Shown in pieces: positions 7,877 to 20,299 of a stretch of DNA of 64,000 nucleotides. The position numbers were made by a program, and so were the translations under genes. Source of the stretch: Nonomuraea muscovyensis (GTDB lineage Bacteria; Actinomycetota; Actinomycetes; Streptosporangiales; Streptosporangiaceae). The number at the start of each line of letters is the position of its first letter. Position 1 is the first letter of the stretch. Under the pieces are notes generated by a model that ran no database searches, was not told the origin of the DNA, and worked only from the letters and a program-made list of their open reading frames with translations. The stretch is from positions 372,001 through 436,000 of the forward strand of contig NZ_JACHJB010000002.1 in assembly GCF_014207745.1 (NCBI RefSeq), given 5' to 3'.

Positions 7877-9118
7877 TCACGCGGACACGGGCGGCCTTTC
7901 CCGGCTGACCGCCTCGACCAGCAGCTTCGCGGCCATGGTCGCCCCGTCGGTGCGGATCGTGCCGGCCACGGCGGTCGCTCGTGCGCGGGTCTCGGGGGTC
8001 AGTGCCGTTCTGAGCGCGGCTGACAGGGACTCGGTGGTCGGAGTCGGACCGTCGTGCGCCGCGCCGATGCCCAACCCGGCCACCCGGCCGGCCCAGTACG
8101 GCTGGTCCGCCACCTGGGGTACCACCACCTGGGGCGCGCCTGCCCTGGCGGCCGTCGTCGTGGTGCCCGCGCCGCCGTGGTGCACGACGGCGGCCACCCG
8201 GCCGAACAGTGCCTGCTGGTTGACCTCGCCGACGACGAAGCAGTCGTCCCGCTCGTCGATCAGGGCAAGGCCGGCCCAGCCGCGGGCGACGAGCGCGCGG
8301 TGGCCCTGCGCCCGGATCGCCTCGATGGCCACCTGGGCGGCGTCCGTCGACGCGCGCATGGGCATGCTGCCGAAACCCACGTACACCGGTGGTGCGCCGG
8401 CTTCCAGGAACGCCACCAACTCGGCCGGGAGCGGGCGAACGTCGGGCAGGACCCACGCGCCGGTCTGCACGACGTCGAAGTCCGGCGTCTCCTGCCACGG
8501 GTCCAGGGCCGGGTCCGTCGCCAGCCACGGCCGCTCGCCGATGACGTAGTCGCGGACGTTGTCCACCGGAGGCAGGCCGATCGACGCCCGGTTGGTGTTG
8601 AGCGCCGCACCGAACAGCGCATCGATGCTCTGGGCGTCCAGGTCCCACAGCACCCGGCGGTCGGTCACGTCCGGCGGGAACGGCCGGCCCGCATACGCCA
8701 GCGGCGGGTGGTGCGGCGACGGCAGGGTGAGCTGCTGGAAGGTCGCGTGCACGCAGTGGATGCCCAGTTTCTCGGCCACCGACCGCGCGCCGGCCGCGGC
8801 AGGCATCACTCCGGTCGCCACCAGCGCGTCACATCCCTCGGCCGCCACGGTGAGCGCGTCGAACTGGCTGGCGATCAACTCGGCCGCGTGCCGGGGCAGG
8901 TCCGCTGACGACGGCCGCGGCACGGCCGTCGTCAGCGCGCGCGCCGACCGGCCGAAGGGCACCATCGGCACGCCGACACCGGCCAACCGCTGCGCGAACT
9001 CCTCGTCCGGCGGCGCGCACACCCGCACCTCCGCGCCGAGTTCGCGCAACCGCACCGCGAGTCCCACCAACGGCTCGACATCCCCGCGCGACCCATAGGT
9101 CGACAACAACACCCGCAC
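7877..9118 (-). CDS. rgt: Rifamycin glycosyltransferase (Rgt-like, GT1 family)
   Basis: 413 aa. I chose the GTG at 9118 because GGGGGGAT lies just before it and the protein then begins VRVLLSTYGSRGDVEP, the usual GT1 start; an in-frame ATG at 9133 is the alternative. The C-terminal donor-site motif is VVHHGGAGTTTTAARAG followed by PQVADQPYWAGRV. Members of this family transfer a sugar to the rifamycin 23-hydroxyl and inactivate the drug. The assignment to rifamycin rests on overall similarity to known Rgt proteins, the RAE upstream, and the neighbouring Rox and HelD genes. It acts in the cytoplasm with a nucleotide-sugar donor. Confidence 0.85.
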   Translation of the reverse strand: MRVLLSTYGSRGDVEPLVGLAVRLRELGAEVRVCAPPDEEFAQRLAGVGVPMVPFGRSARALTTAVPRPSSADLPRHAAELIASQFDALTVAAEGCDALVATGVMPAAAGARSVAEKLGIHCVHATFQQLTLPSPHHPPLAYAGRPFPPDVTDRRVLWDLDAQSIDALFGAALNTNRASIGLPPVDNVRDYVIGERPWLATDPALDPWQETPDFDVVQTGAWVLPDVRPLPAELVAFLEAGAPPVYVGFGSMPMRASTDAAQVAIEAIRAQGHRALVARGWAGLALIDERDDCFVVGEVNQQALFGRVAAVVHHGGAGTTTTAARAGAPQVVVPQVADQPYWAGRVAGLGIGAAHDGPTPTTESLSAALRTALTPETRARATAVAGTIRTDGATMAAKLLVEAVSRERPPVSA

Positions 9119-9178
9119 TTCGCATCCCCCCATTTACGTACGTTTCTGGCCTCGGCCGATGATTCTGCGGCACGACCC

Positions 9179-9197
9179 GGGTCTTGCCGCAAGTCCC
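9179..9197 (-). promoter_or_regulatory. Rifamycin-associated element (RAE) upstream of the glycosyltransferase
   Basis: A 19-bp imperfect palindrome with core CTTGC-C-GCAAG and GGG/CCC flanks, about 60 bp upstream of the start codon. A near-identical copy lies upstream of the rox gene at 18556-18574. About 25 bp on either side is also conserved between the two, including the downstream AGAATCAT stretch that could be a -10 region. Confidence 0.8.
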
Positions 9198-9429
9198 CCG
9201 GTGCGCTATACGTTAGGAGTGGAAAGGAGTGGGTGCTCCCCTTTCCTTCACCGTCCGTCGTGGACGGACAAGCCCTTCGCCAAGCGGCGGCGCGCCGCGT
9301 ACGGTGGCCGGCGCCTCCATCCACACCGGTACCGTCCGCGCGCCCGCCGTTTCGGCTTCCGGATCTGCGCGGCGGCCGCCGCGCTTCTCGCGCCCCGACG
9401 CCCCTGATGACCGTGAGGAAACCTGAGGG

Positions 9430-9720
9430 GCGGAGCCTCTTCGCAGTTCCTGAGGCCAGCTTGTGCCACGTGGGATCAGCCGCAGCGCCGCTTCGCGGGT
9501 GGTCCCGGGCTGGTCGAGCCGGTGCAGGAGAAGTTCCATCGCGGCACCTCCGGGGGCTGGCGCACGGTGGTGAGGTCAAGGGCCTCGGCCAGGTCGCTGT
9601 CGTCGAAGCCGGCTACCGCCAGGCCATCGGGTACGGCGAGGCCGAGGTCGCGGGCGGCTCTCGGCGTTCCCGCCGCGAGGGTGTCGCCGGCGGCGAAGAC
9701 GGCCGACGGGCGCCACGCGG
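9430..9720 (-). pseudogene. C-terminal remnant of a LacI-family regulator (frameshifted)
   Basis: The minus strand encodes AARDLGLAVPDGLAVAGFDD, then TTVRQP, the typical effector-domain end of LacI regulators. The next family segment, MELLLHRLDQPGTTREAALR, continues in a different frame after about 9535. The N-terminal DNA-binding domain is absent. It is a decayed fragment next to the RAE. Confidence 0.65.
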
Positions 9721-9744
9721 AGTTCCTCGGCTCCCAGAGGCTCG

Positions 9745-9921
9745 CGGCCGCCGCCCGCATCGAGCGGGAGATGGCGTTGTTGAACCCGCTGGGCCGGGTG
9801 GCGTGGTCCCAGGAGGTCGCGGCCGCGATCGCCTGTCTGCTTTCGGACGACGCCGGCTTCGTCACCGGCGCGACCGTGCCGGTCGGCGGCGGACGGTCGG
9901 TGCTCGCGCACGATCCCGAGC
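9745..9921 (+). pseudogene. C-terminal remnant of a short-chain dehydrogenase/reductase
   Basis: The frame encodes MALLNPLGRVAWSQEVAAAI, then LSDDAGFVTGATVPVGGGRS. This is the conserved C-terminal part of classical SDR enzymes. The Rossmann motif and the catalytic YxxxK are missing, and there is no start. The stretch from here to 10230 has no other gene I can support, although a minus-strand tail (DDLEEFHTRALATPG) looks protein-like. Confidence 0.65.
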
Positions 9922-10238
9922 CATTGGAGGTCACGTCGACGGAACCGGACCGCTCGCCCGCTGCGTATGCGGTCGCCGCGGAGTTGGTGGAGGGTTCATC
10001 CTCCGAGTGGTTCCGGCTCGTCGGGGTCGGTGACGCCCGGGGTGGCCAGGGCGCGGGTGTGGAACTCTTCCAGGTCGTCGTGGCCGGCCTCGGTGGCGGC
10101 TTGTGCCAAGGCGTGCACGGTGCCTGTGGCACTGTGGTAACGATCGCGACGTTCACGGGTTCCGTGATCGGCTTCCGTCCCCCGCGAGTTCTGCCGGTAC
10201 GACGACACAGCCCCACGCAACGTGAGGCGAAGCGCTGA

Positions 10239-10265
10239 CCTCACACTTCGATGTGATGTCTCGTC
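10239..10265 (+). promoter_or_regulatory. Probable ECF41-type promoter of the second sigma factor
   Basis: CCTCACA (5 of 7 matches to TGTCACA), 16 bases, then CGTC, upstream of the start at 10308. The spacing equals that of the three perfect sites near 1100, 1150 and 3970, which suggests autoregulation. Confidence 0.5.
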
Positions 10266-10307
10266 GAACCGGGTGAGGGCGGAGCGACCAAGGGAGTCGG
10301 CGACACC

Positions 10308-11243
10308 ATGAACAACCCATCCGGGCCAGGACACAGCCGGCCCGATCCGAGCCTGAGCGCGATCATGAGCGAGCGGCGTCAGCTGATCAATCTCGCGTAC
10401 CGGCTGCTGGGCTCCCTGGCCGATGCCGAGGACGTCGTACAGGAGACCTACGCCCGCTGGTACGCCATGTCCCGACAGCAGCAGGAGGCCATCGCATCCC
10501 CCGGCGGCTGGCTGACGACCGTCGCCAGTCGTATCTGCCTCGACCTGCTCGGCTCGGCACGCGCCCGGCGGGAGCGCTATGTGGGCGAATGGATCCCCGA
10601 GCCGCTGCCCGACCGTACCGAGTGGATCAGCGGGCGGCCGGGCGACGCCATGGCCGACCCGGCCGACCGGGTCACCCTGGACGAGTCGGTCAACATGGCC
10701 TTCCTCGTCGTACTCGAATCGATGACCCCGGCCGAGCGCGTCGCGTTCATCCTGCACGACGTCTTCCGCTACTCCTTCACCGAAGTGGCCGAGATCGTCG
10801 GCCGTACGCCGGCGGCCTGCCGCCAGCTCGCCTCCTCGGCCCGCCGCCGCATCCGCGCCGCGCAGGCTCCCACGACCCCGGCAGCCCAGCGCGCCGACAC
10901 TGTCAGAGCCTTCAAACAGGCCTGGGGAGCCAGGGACATCGACGCCCTCATCGGCCTCCTCGACCCCGACGCCACGGCCATCGGCGACGGCGGCGGACTC
11001 GTCACAGCCGAGCTCCGCCCGGTCGAAGGCGCCGAACAGATCGCGCGCTTCTTCACCGACCGGGCCAGGACGACACCCGACGTGACGATCCTGGAGTGTA
11101 CGGTCAACGGTCAGCCCGGCCTGGTGGCCCAGGTGGACGGCGGCACCGTGTCGGTGCTGGCGTTCGACGTCGCAGGAGGTCGGATCAAGCACATCTGGGC
11201 AATTCTCAACCCCGACAAGCTCCGGCCTTGGACGACGGGCTGA
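10308..11243 (+). CDS. ECF41-family RNA polymerase sigma factor with SnoaL-like C-terminal domain (SigJ-like)
   Basis: 311 aa. Region 2 contains LINLAYRLLGSLADAEDVVQ, followed by the linker YVGEWIPEPLPDRT, region 4 (AFILHDVFRYSFTEVAEIVG), and a SnoaL-like domain with GDGGGL and the terminal NPDKLR. It is a paralogue of the sigma factor at 1745-2728, so the window encodes two ECF41 factors. The downstream genes that might have been its COE-type partner (an SRPBCC protein and a PNPOx-like protein) are decayed. A probable ECF41 promoter precedes it. Confidence 0.92.
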   Translation: MNNPSGPGHSRPDPSLSAIMSERRQLINLAYRLLGSLADAEDVVQETYARWYAMSRQQQEAIASPGGWLTTVASRICLDLLGSARARRERYVGEWIPEPLPDRTEWISGRPGDAMADPADRVTLDESVNMAFLVVLESMTPAERVAFILHDVFRYSFTEVAEIVGRTPAACRQLASSARRRIRAAQAPTTPAAQRADTVRAFKQAWGARDIDALIGLLDPDATAIGDGGGLVTAELRPVEGAEQIARFFTDRARTTPDVTILECTVNGQPGLVAQVDGGTVSVLAFDVAGGRIKHIWAILNPDKLRPWTTG

Positions 11244-11419
11244 CACGCGCCTGCGCACCATCGGCTCCGCTGCCGTCTGTCGATGCCTGCGGGCGGCAAC
11301 AGGTCGTCGGCAACGCCGTCGCCGCGCACCTCGCCTGGACCGCGGTTCCGGCGCGGGACGGCCTGATCATGGCACGGCGAGGACGGCGAGTCGGGCGCCG
11401 GGTCACGCTGCGACCTGGA

Positions 11420-11552
11420 GATCAGCGAGCGTGACGGCGTCACCAGCGTGATACTCAACCACAGCGGCCTGCCCGACCAGCACGCGGCGGCCGAGCTCCG
11501 CGAGGGCTGGGGCCTGTGCCTGGACAACCTCGACCAGGTCATCGCCCCATGA
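11420..11552 (+). pseudogene. C-terminal remnant of an SRPBCC/AHSA1-family protein
   Basis: The last ~40 codons read LEISERDGVTSVILNHSGLP, then AAELREGWGLCLDNL. This is the typical AHSA1-type tail (TLxHxGLP ... GWxxxLDxL). The rest is not readable upstream, where 11244-11419 holds nothing else I can identify. Its stop overlaps the ATG of the next gene (ATGA), so it was once part of an operon. Confidence 0.55.
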
Positions 11553-12059
11553 CGCGCCTCGACAACCCGACGACCTTGCCCCAGGGCGACCCGCGCCTCC
11601 TGGAGACCGACGTGGCCCAACGGCTGCTTCCACTCCACCGAACTCGCCCGCATCGCCTACGTCGCCCAGGACGGCACACCACGAGTGTTCCCCATGCTGT
11701 TCCACTGGACCGGCAGCGAGGTGGTGCTCTCCACATTCGGCGGCCTCAAGGTCAACGCCCTGCGTGCCCGTCCCGACATCGCCATCACGATCGACGCCGC
11801 CACCACTCCGCCCGCCGTACTCCTCATCCGGGGTAGGGCCGAGATCACCGACGTCGACGGCATCGTCGAAGAATACGCCGCCGCCCGGCGACGCTACGCC
11901 GGCGAGGAACAGGGCGCGGCCAACATCGCCGCGGTCGACCGGCCCGGCACCACGATGGTCCGCATCGCCGTCCGGCCGGCATGGGTCGGCGTCCTCGACT
12001 TCGTCACCCGCTTCCCCAGTGGCACGACCCCCGCTGAGTTCGCTCAGCGAGGACAATGA
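11549..12059 (+). pseudogene. Pyridoxamine 5'-phosphate oxidase-family protein, frameshifted
   Basis: The first part (MTRLDNPTTLPQGDPRLLET, then DVAQRLL) is in one frame. The rest (STELARIAYVAQDGTPRVFP, then MLFHWTGSEVVLSTFGG) continues in another after about 11627. The combined product of about 170 aa looks like the split-barrel PNPOx/F420-dependent family, which binds FMN or F420. Translation from the internal ATG at 11685 would give only 124 aa. The frameshift may be real decay or a sequence error. Confidence 0.7.
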
Positions 12060-12102
12060 CCCGGCCCCCGAGCCGACACCGCGATCCTGATCCGAAAGGA
12101 TG

Positions 12103-12134
12103 AACCCGGCCGGTGCGATCACGCCGGCCGGGTT
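12103..12134 (+). terminator. Stem-loop terminator
   Basis: A perfect 11-bp stem (AACCCGGCCGG / CCGGCCGGGTT) with a 10-base loop, starting 44 bp after the stop of the PNPOx-like gene. The remaining ~180 bp up to 12311 show no gene. Confidence 0.65.
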
Positions 12135-12311
12135 CGCGCGCGGCACCTCGCCGGCGCGGCAACGTGATCGAGCACGTTCCAGGTCCACCGCGTTCCCGAT
12201 CGAAGGCCGCTACGAGAGCTCACCGGCTGCGGGTTGTCCGTGGCCATGTGAGAGCGGCTCTGGTGCACGGCTGGCGGATGACCCGCCGGTCATCTCGGCC
12301 GCGCGTGCGGG

Positions 12312-12926
12312 TCACTGATCCTGCGGGCCATCGGGCGGTGTGACGGGAACGACGTAGGACAGGGCGCGGCGCAGGATGGTGGCGAAGGAGTCGGTGTTGC
12401 CGGGCGCGAGCCAGTGTCGCCCCGCGACGCGGATGGCGCCGGCGACCGCAGCGGCCGTGACCGTGGGGAACAGGTCGCGTGTCGGGTCGGTGCCGGTGCG
12501 TGCCGCGATCGCCTCGGCGAGCGGGCCCTCCGCCATGGTGAACGCCTTGAGCGCCTCGCCCTCCAACTCGGGCGTCGACGTGATCATGCGCAGGCCGGCC
12601 CGGTCGGGCTCGGGGTCGGTGTAGAGGTCGATCATGGCCGCGATGACGGCCTCGCCGAGCGGCTCGTCGGCGGGCCGGGAGCGCAGTGTCTGCCCCGCGC
12701 GCCCGGCCTGGTCGGCCTGGAAGGCGCAGATCGCCTCCGCCCTGCTGGAGAAGTAGTTGTTGTAGGTGCGGGGGGAGACTCCCGCGGCCGCGGCGATGTC
12801 GTGGACGCGGACCAGGGCCAGCCCGTTGGGGCCCTGCTCGATGGCCAGGCGCAGTGCGGCGTGGCTGATCGCCTCCCGGGTGCCCTGCCGGTTGCGCGCC
12901 CGGAGATCCATGGCGTCGTCGTTCAT
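12312..12926 (-). CDS. TetR/AcrR-family transcriptional regulator
   Basis: 204 aa. The N-terminal helix-turn-helix segment reads [20 protein letters not shown], then [20 protein letters not shown], with the hallmark [12 protein letters not shown]. The C-terminal ligand domain is not conserved enough to predict an inducer. A 33-bp dyad operator lies 20 bp upstream of its start, in the region shared with groEL, so autorepression is likely. In-frame ATGs at 12926 and 12911 are both possible starts; I kept the longer one. Confidence 0.9.
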   Translation of the reverse strand: MNDDAMDLRARNRQGTREAISHAALRLAIEQGPNGLALVRVHDIAAAAGVSPRTYNNYFSSRAEAICAFQADQAGRAGQTLRSRPADEPLGEAVIAAMIDLYTDPEPDRAGLRMITSTPELEGEALKAFTMAEGPLAEAIAARTGTDPTRDLFPTVTAAAVAGAIRVAGRHWLAPGNTDSFATILRRALSYVVPVTPPDGPQDQ

Positions 12927-12945
12927 GGCTCAACTATATCCGACA

Positions 12946-12978
12946 TTGCGTGCCGCGCACTATGTGCGTGACACGCAA
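12946..12978. promoter_or_regulatory. Dyad operator between tetR and groEL
   Basis: Two 15-bp arms (TTGCGTGCCGCGCAC and GTGCGTGACACGCAA) match at 13 of 15 positions around a TAT centre. It sits 20 bp upstream of the TetR start and overlaps the likely promoter toward groEL (TAGAGT near 12987). Confidence 0.65.
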
Positions 12979-12988
12979 GTTGTGGGTA

Positions 12989-14762
<1,774 letters not shown>

Positions 14763-14933
14763 CTCCATCTTCAACCAGTGCGTCACGGACGAAGGCCGGC
14801 GATCGGGTGGGTCTTCGGGACCCGCTCGTCGATGTGCATCGGGACTACGTGCCATGAACGCTCAGCATCGACAACCCCGGTCACAGAACCCGCCCCCATG
14901 TCCCACCCGCACGACCACACGAGGAGATCCCTG

Positions 14934-15986
14934 ATGCGTGCCTACGGTGTCACCTACGACACCGGCTTCCTGTCTGCCGGAACCACCACCCACGAGCCCT
15001 ACAACCCGGACACGGTCCGCCGCGAGATGCAGATCATCCGCGACGAGCTGTCCTGCGACGCGGTCCGCATCACCGGAGGAGACCCCGACCGCCTCGAATC
15101 CGCCGCACGCCACGCCGCGCGCGCGGGCCTGGAGGTCTGGTACTCACCGTTCACCAACGGCCTCACCCAGGACGAGCTGATGGCGTTCATCGTCGACGCC
15201 GCCGGACGTGCCGAACACCTGCGCCGGGAAGGGGCGCGCGTCGTCCTCCTCACCGGCTCCGAGATCAGCTTGTTCACCAGCGGCTTTCTGCCCGGTGACA
15301 GCCTGGAGGAGCGGCTTGGCGTGATAGCCGAGCCCGCACGGGTGCGCGCCGCGCTCCCCGAACTGCGCGCCCGCGTCAACGCCTTCCTCACCCGGGCCGT
15401 CGCCGCGGTGCGCGAACGGTTCGACGGCCAGGTCAGCTACGCCTGCCTGCCCTTCGAAGGCGTGGACTGGACCCCGTTCGACATGATCGCCACCGACGCC
15501 GGCTACCGCGACGCGACCACCGCGCCCGGTTTCCGTGCGGGTCTGCGCGCGCAGACCTCGCAGGGCAAGCCGTTCGCCGTCACCGAGTTCGGCTGCACCA
15601 CCCACCGCGGCGCCGCCGAGCTGGGCGGACGCGGCGACTCCATCGTCGAGTGGGACGATCGCGCCCGCGCCGTCCGCCTGACCACGGCCGTCACGCGGGA
15701 CGAAGCGGAACAAGCCCAATACGTGCGCGAGCTCCTCGACATCTATGACGAGGAGGGCACGGACACGGCGTTCGTCAACACGTTCGCCCGCCGGGATCTG
15801 CCGACGTCCTCGGAGCCCGAACGGGACTTCGACACCGCAAGCTTCGGCATCGTCAAGATCCTGGAGCACGGCCGCACGGGCACTGCCTATCCGGGGCTGC
15901 CGTGGGAACCCAAGGCCGCCTTCCACGCCCTGGCCGCATACGGACGCGCCAGGAGGGCCGAGACCGAAGCGAGGACGCCGGCGTGA
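14934..15986 (+). CDS. TIM-barrel-like protein, often annotated as abortive-infection/hydrolase-like; function unknown
   Basis: 350 aa from an ATG preceded by GAGGAG. The pattern MRAYGVTYDTGFLSAG, then VRREMQIIRDELSCDAVRIT, WYSPF, EISLF, GQVSYACLPFEGVDW, PFAVTEFGCTT and TAFVNTF resembles a glycoside-hydrolase-like barrel. The EFGCTT glutamate sits where a nucleophile would be. Some databases call relatives abortive phage infection proteins, but I see no direct evidence for that. Its stop overlaps a GTG that begins a decayed aldo/keto reductase, so the two once formed an operon. Confidence 0.75.
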   Translation: MRAYGVTYDTGFLSAGTTTHEPYNPDTVRREMQIIRDELSCDAVRITGGDPDRLESAARHAARAGLEVWYSPFTNGLTQDELMAFIVDAAGRAEHLRREGARVVLLTGSEISLFTSGFLPGDSLEERLGVIAEPARVRAALPELRARVNAFLTRAVAAVRERFDGQVSYACLPFEGVDWTPFDMIATDAGYRDATTAPGFRAGLRAQTSQGKPFAVTEFGCTTHRGAAELGGRGDSIVEWDDRARAVRLTTAVTRDEAEQAQYVRELLDIYDEEGTDTAFVNTFARRDLPTSSEPERDFDTASFGIVKILEHGRTGTAYPGLPWEPKAAFHALAAYGRARRAETEARTPA

Positions 15987-16580
15987 CGCTGCCAACCGCG
16001 GAGCTCGGAAGGACCGGACTGCGGGCGAGCCGCCTCGGCTACGGATCGGTGGAGATGCGCGGGCCGCGGGCGTGGGGCAAGCCGATAGGCGACGACCAGG
16101 CCCGCACGGCGTTGAACACGATCCTCGACTCGGGCTCCGCCGCACGTCTACACGAAGGCGAACGTCCGCGCGTGCGTCGAGCAGAGCCTGCGCCGGATGC
16201 GCACCCACCACCTTGACATCTTGATGGTGCACATGAGCCCGAGCGTCGCAGATGCAGGCCGAGGACACCATCGAGCTGCCGACCCTCCAGGAGGAAGGCG
16301 CGATCCGATGCGCCGGCCACTCGCCGACCACCACGCGCGGCTCGCCGCCGCCGGCCTGGACGATCTGGCAGACGGCGCCTCGACGATGGAATTCCTGCTC
16401 CGCTTCATCCTCAGCCACCAAGATCTTCACTCGATGATCGTCGGCTCGGCTCAGGTCGCGCACGTGCAGGCCAATGTCGCAGCCGCCCAGAAGGGCCCGC
16501 TCCCGACGGACGTGTACGACGCGCTGCGGGACCGCCTCGGCGCGGGTAGGAGGCTCATGTCGAGCGCGGCATCCGTGAAC
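15985..16580 (+). pseudogene. Aldo/keto reductase, degraded by deletions and frameshifts
   Basis: The N-terminus reads VTLPTAELGRTGLRASRLGY from a GTG overlapping the previous stop, then breaks near 16140 (after NTILDSGSA). Later pieces are VRACVEQSLRRMRTHHLDIL, then MVHMSPS, and a C-terminal STMEFLLRFILSHQDLHSMI, then VGSAQVAHVQANV, all in other frames. The family core (Asp-Tyr-Lys-His active site) is missing. From 16581 to 16896 I see no identifiable gene. Confidence 0.8.
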
Positions 16581-16896
16581 GACAGCTTCGCTGCGACTCA
16601 ACCCGCGTTCGGGCCCTGTTCGCCGGCCGACCGTGCGGGCGGGACAGAGCGGCGGGGCCCGACGATCTCCAGGAGTTGGAGAGCCTTCTGCGAGGCGTTG
16701 CCGGGGTAGACGGACGCGAATGCGGGTCCCGGGAAGCACCCGCTCCCTCGGAACGTCCTTGACTTCGGATCAGGACATCACGCTGAGGTTGATCTTGCTG
16801 GCACTTCGCGGGGGCTTCGAGCTGGCGGGGTACGGCACCGGCCCGCGCCGCACCCGGCCGGAGCGAGGTCCCGCTTTCCGAGCCGCAACTGCGCGC

Positions 16897-18582
<1,686 letters not shown>

Positions 18583-18624
18583 CTATACGTTGAGAGTGGC
18601 AGGGAGTGCATAACTCCTTGCCTT

Positions 18625-18905
18625 TTGCTTTTTGTCGTCCGTTGCGGACGGACGGGCTCGTCCTCACGAAGGCGTCCCGGAAATGCCACGGCAGCCCCAG
18701 GTAGCGGACCGTGCACGGCTGGAGCGCGAACCTCCGGACGATCGTGGTCCCCGCGGCGTTTTCCGGATCGGCTCCCGTGCCACGTCATCAAGGGAGAAGA
18801 ACCGCTCCAGCTCCGGTCGTGTCGGCTCCTCCGCCAACCGTCCGCCCGCCGCCGTTCTCACCCAGTCAGAAGTTCCACCGGCACCCGGCGGACACGCCGC
18901 TCGTA
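18625..18905 (-). pseudogene. N-terminal remnant of a Tn3-family transposase
   Basis: The minus strand encodes PELERFFSLDDVAREPIRK in one frame and RFALQPCTVRYLGLPWHF in another. These are consecutive motifs of the N-terminal domain of Tn3 transposases, separated by a frameshift near 18750. Nothing of the catalytic domain is present. It abuts the duplicated RAE region. Confidence 0.7.
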
Positions 18906-19030
18906 CGATCTTCCGTCGAATGCCGGCGGGGGAGCGGATCACTGTGCGAGGCGACCAAGATCAACCCTTGGCGCTGACGGCTGTTCCGTTGTTCGAGACC
19001 GTGGCCGGCCTCCGCCAGTGAGCCGAGCAT

Positions 19031-19081
19031 GCGGCAGGTGACCCCCTTCAGCTGGGGGCGATGGCCGGTCACCTTTGCCGC
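19031..19081. repeat. Nested stem-loop upstream of the serine hydrolase gene
   Basis: An outer stem GCGGCA...TGCCGC and GGTGACC/GGTCACC encloses a second hairpin (CCCCC...GGGGG). It ends about 48 bp before the start codon at 19129. It may be a terminator for upstream transcription or a leader structure. Confidence 0.4.
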
Positions 19082-19128
19082 TCGCGAACCGTCATGACGG
19101 CAACCATCCACACGAAAGGTTGCTGATC

Positions 19129-20277
19129 ATGATGAGGACGGATGTCCATGGAACGGCCGCGGACGGATTTGAGGAGGTTCGCAGGGAGTTCGCCGCGGTG
19201 GTGGCCGAGCAGGACGGCCAGGCAGGTTCGCAGCTGGCCGTCTGGGCGCACGGCCGCCAGGTGGTCGATCTGTGGGCAGGGCAGGAGGTGAGCGGTGACA
19301 CGCTGACCGGGGTCTACTCCTCCACCAAGGGCGCAGCGACGTTGGTCGTGGCGTTGCTGGTGCAGGAGGGGATTCTCGACCTCGACCAGGCCGTGGCCCG
19401 GCATTGGCCGCAGTTCGCCGCCGCCGGCAAGGACGCGATCACACTGCGGGACGTGCTCACGCACCGCTCCGGCGTCATCGGCGTCGACGGCGGGTTGACC
19501 GCGGCCGAACTCGCCGATGACCAGGTGATCGCCGCTCGCCTGGCCGTGCAGCGGCCGTACTGGAAGCCCGGTTCGGCCTACGGCTACGGCGGGTTCGTCA
19601 CGTTCGCCGTGGTGAACGAGGTGGTCCGGCGCGTGAGCGGCCAGTCGCTGCAGCAGGTCTACGAAGAGCGCATCCGGGCCCCGTACGGGCTGGACCTGTA
19701 CCTGGGACTGCCCGAGGCCGAGGAGGGCCGGTTCCAGCCGATCCGGTGGTGGCTGGCCACGCCGGAGCAGGAGGCCGCGTTCTGGGCGAACGTGCCCGGA
19801 CCGCACAGCGTCATGGGGATCGGATACGGGCTCAACAGCACGCCGCCGCTGGATCAGGTGGCATTCGTCAACGACCGCGCCGTTCGCGCGAACGGCCCGG
19901 CGTCGGCCGGCGGCGTGGGCAGCGCGCGCGGCCTGGCAGGGCTGTACGCGGCGGCCGTCTGGGGCATCGACGGGCAGCCTCCGCTGCTCAAGCCGGACAC
20001 CGTCGCGGAGTTCGCCCAGCTGCACTCCACCGGTGGCGATCTGGTCCGCGGCGATCAGGGCAACTACGCGCTCGGGTTCCAGGCCAAGGGCCTGCGCTAC
20101 CCGTTCCTCAGCGCGAACGCCTTCGGCCACGACGGCTCGGCGGGCTCGGAAGCCTTCGCCGATCCCCGCAGCGGCATCGCCTTCGGCTACACCCGGCGCC
20201 GCTTCGGCTTCGGCTGGTCCTACCCCGAACACGACCGGCTCGCCGCCGCGGTCCACCGTGCCACCACCGCCTCCTGA
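19129..20277 (+). CDS. Serine hydrolase, class C beta-lactamase/esterase (EstB-like) family
   Basis: 382 aa. The SxxK nucleophile motif is SSTK (in TGVYSSTKGAATLVVALL). A tyrosine motif lies in SAYGYGGF and a C-terminal HDGSAGSEAF replaces the KTG triad. There is no signal peptide, which points to a cytoplasmic esterase or beta-lactamase-like hydrolase. The start is an ATG with AAAGG upstream; a second ATG follows directly. A degraded MFS transporter gene follows 22 bp later, so the pair may have been a hydrolase-exporter operon. Confidence 0.87.
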   Translation: MMRTDVHGTAADGFEEVRREFAAVVAEQDGQAGSQLAVWAHGRQVVDLWAGQEVSGDTLTGVYSSTKGAATLVVALLVQEGILDLDQAVARHWPQFAAAGKDAITLRDVLTHRSGVIGVDGGLTAAELADDQVIAARLAVQRPYWKPGSAYGYGGFVTFAVVNEVVRRVSGQSLQQVYEERIRAPYGLDLYLGLPEAEEGRFQPIRWWLATPEQEAAFWANVPGPHSVMGIGYGLNSTPPLDQVAFVNDRAVRANGPASAGGVGSARGLAGLYAAAVWGIDGQPPLLKPDTVAEFAQLHSTGGDLVRGDQGNYALGFQAKGLRYPFLSANAFGHDGSAGSEAFADPRSGIAFGYTRRRFGFGWSYPEHDRLAAAVHRATTAS

Positions 20278-20299
20278 ACCGACCTGCCGAGGACTTCAC

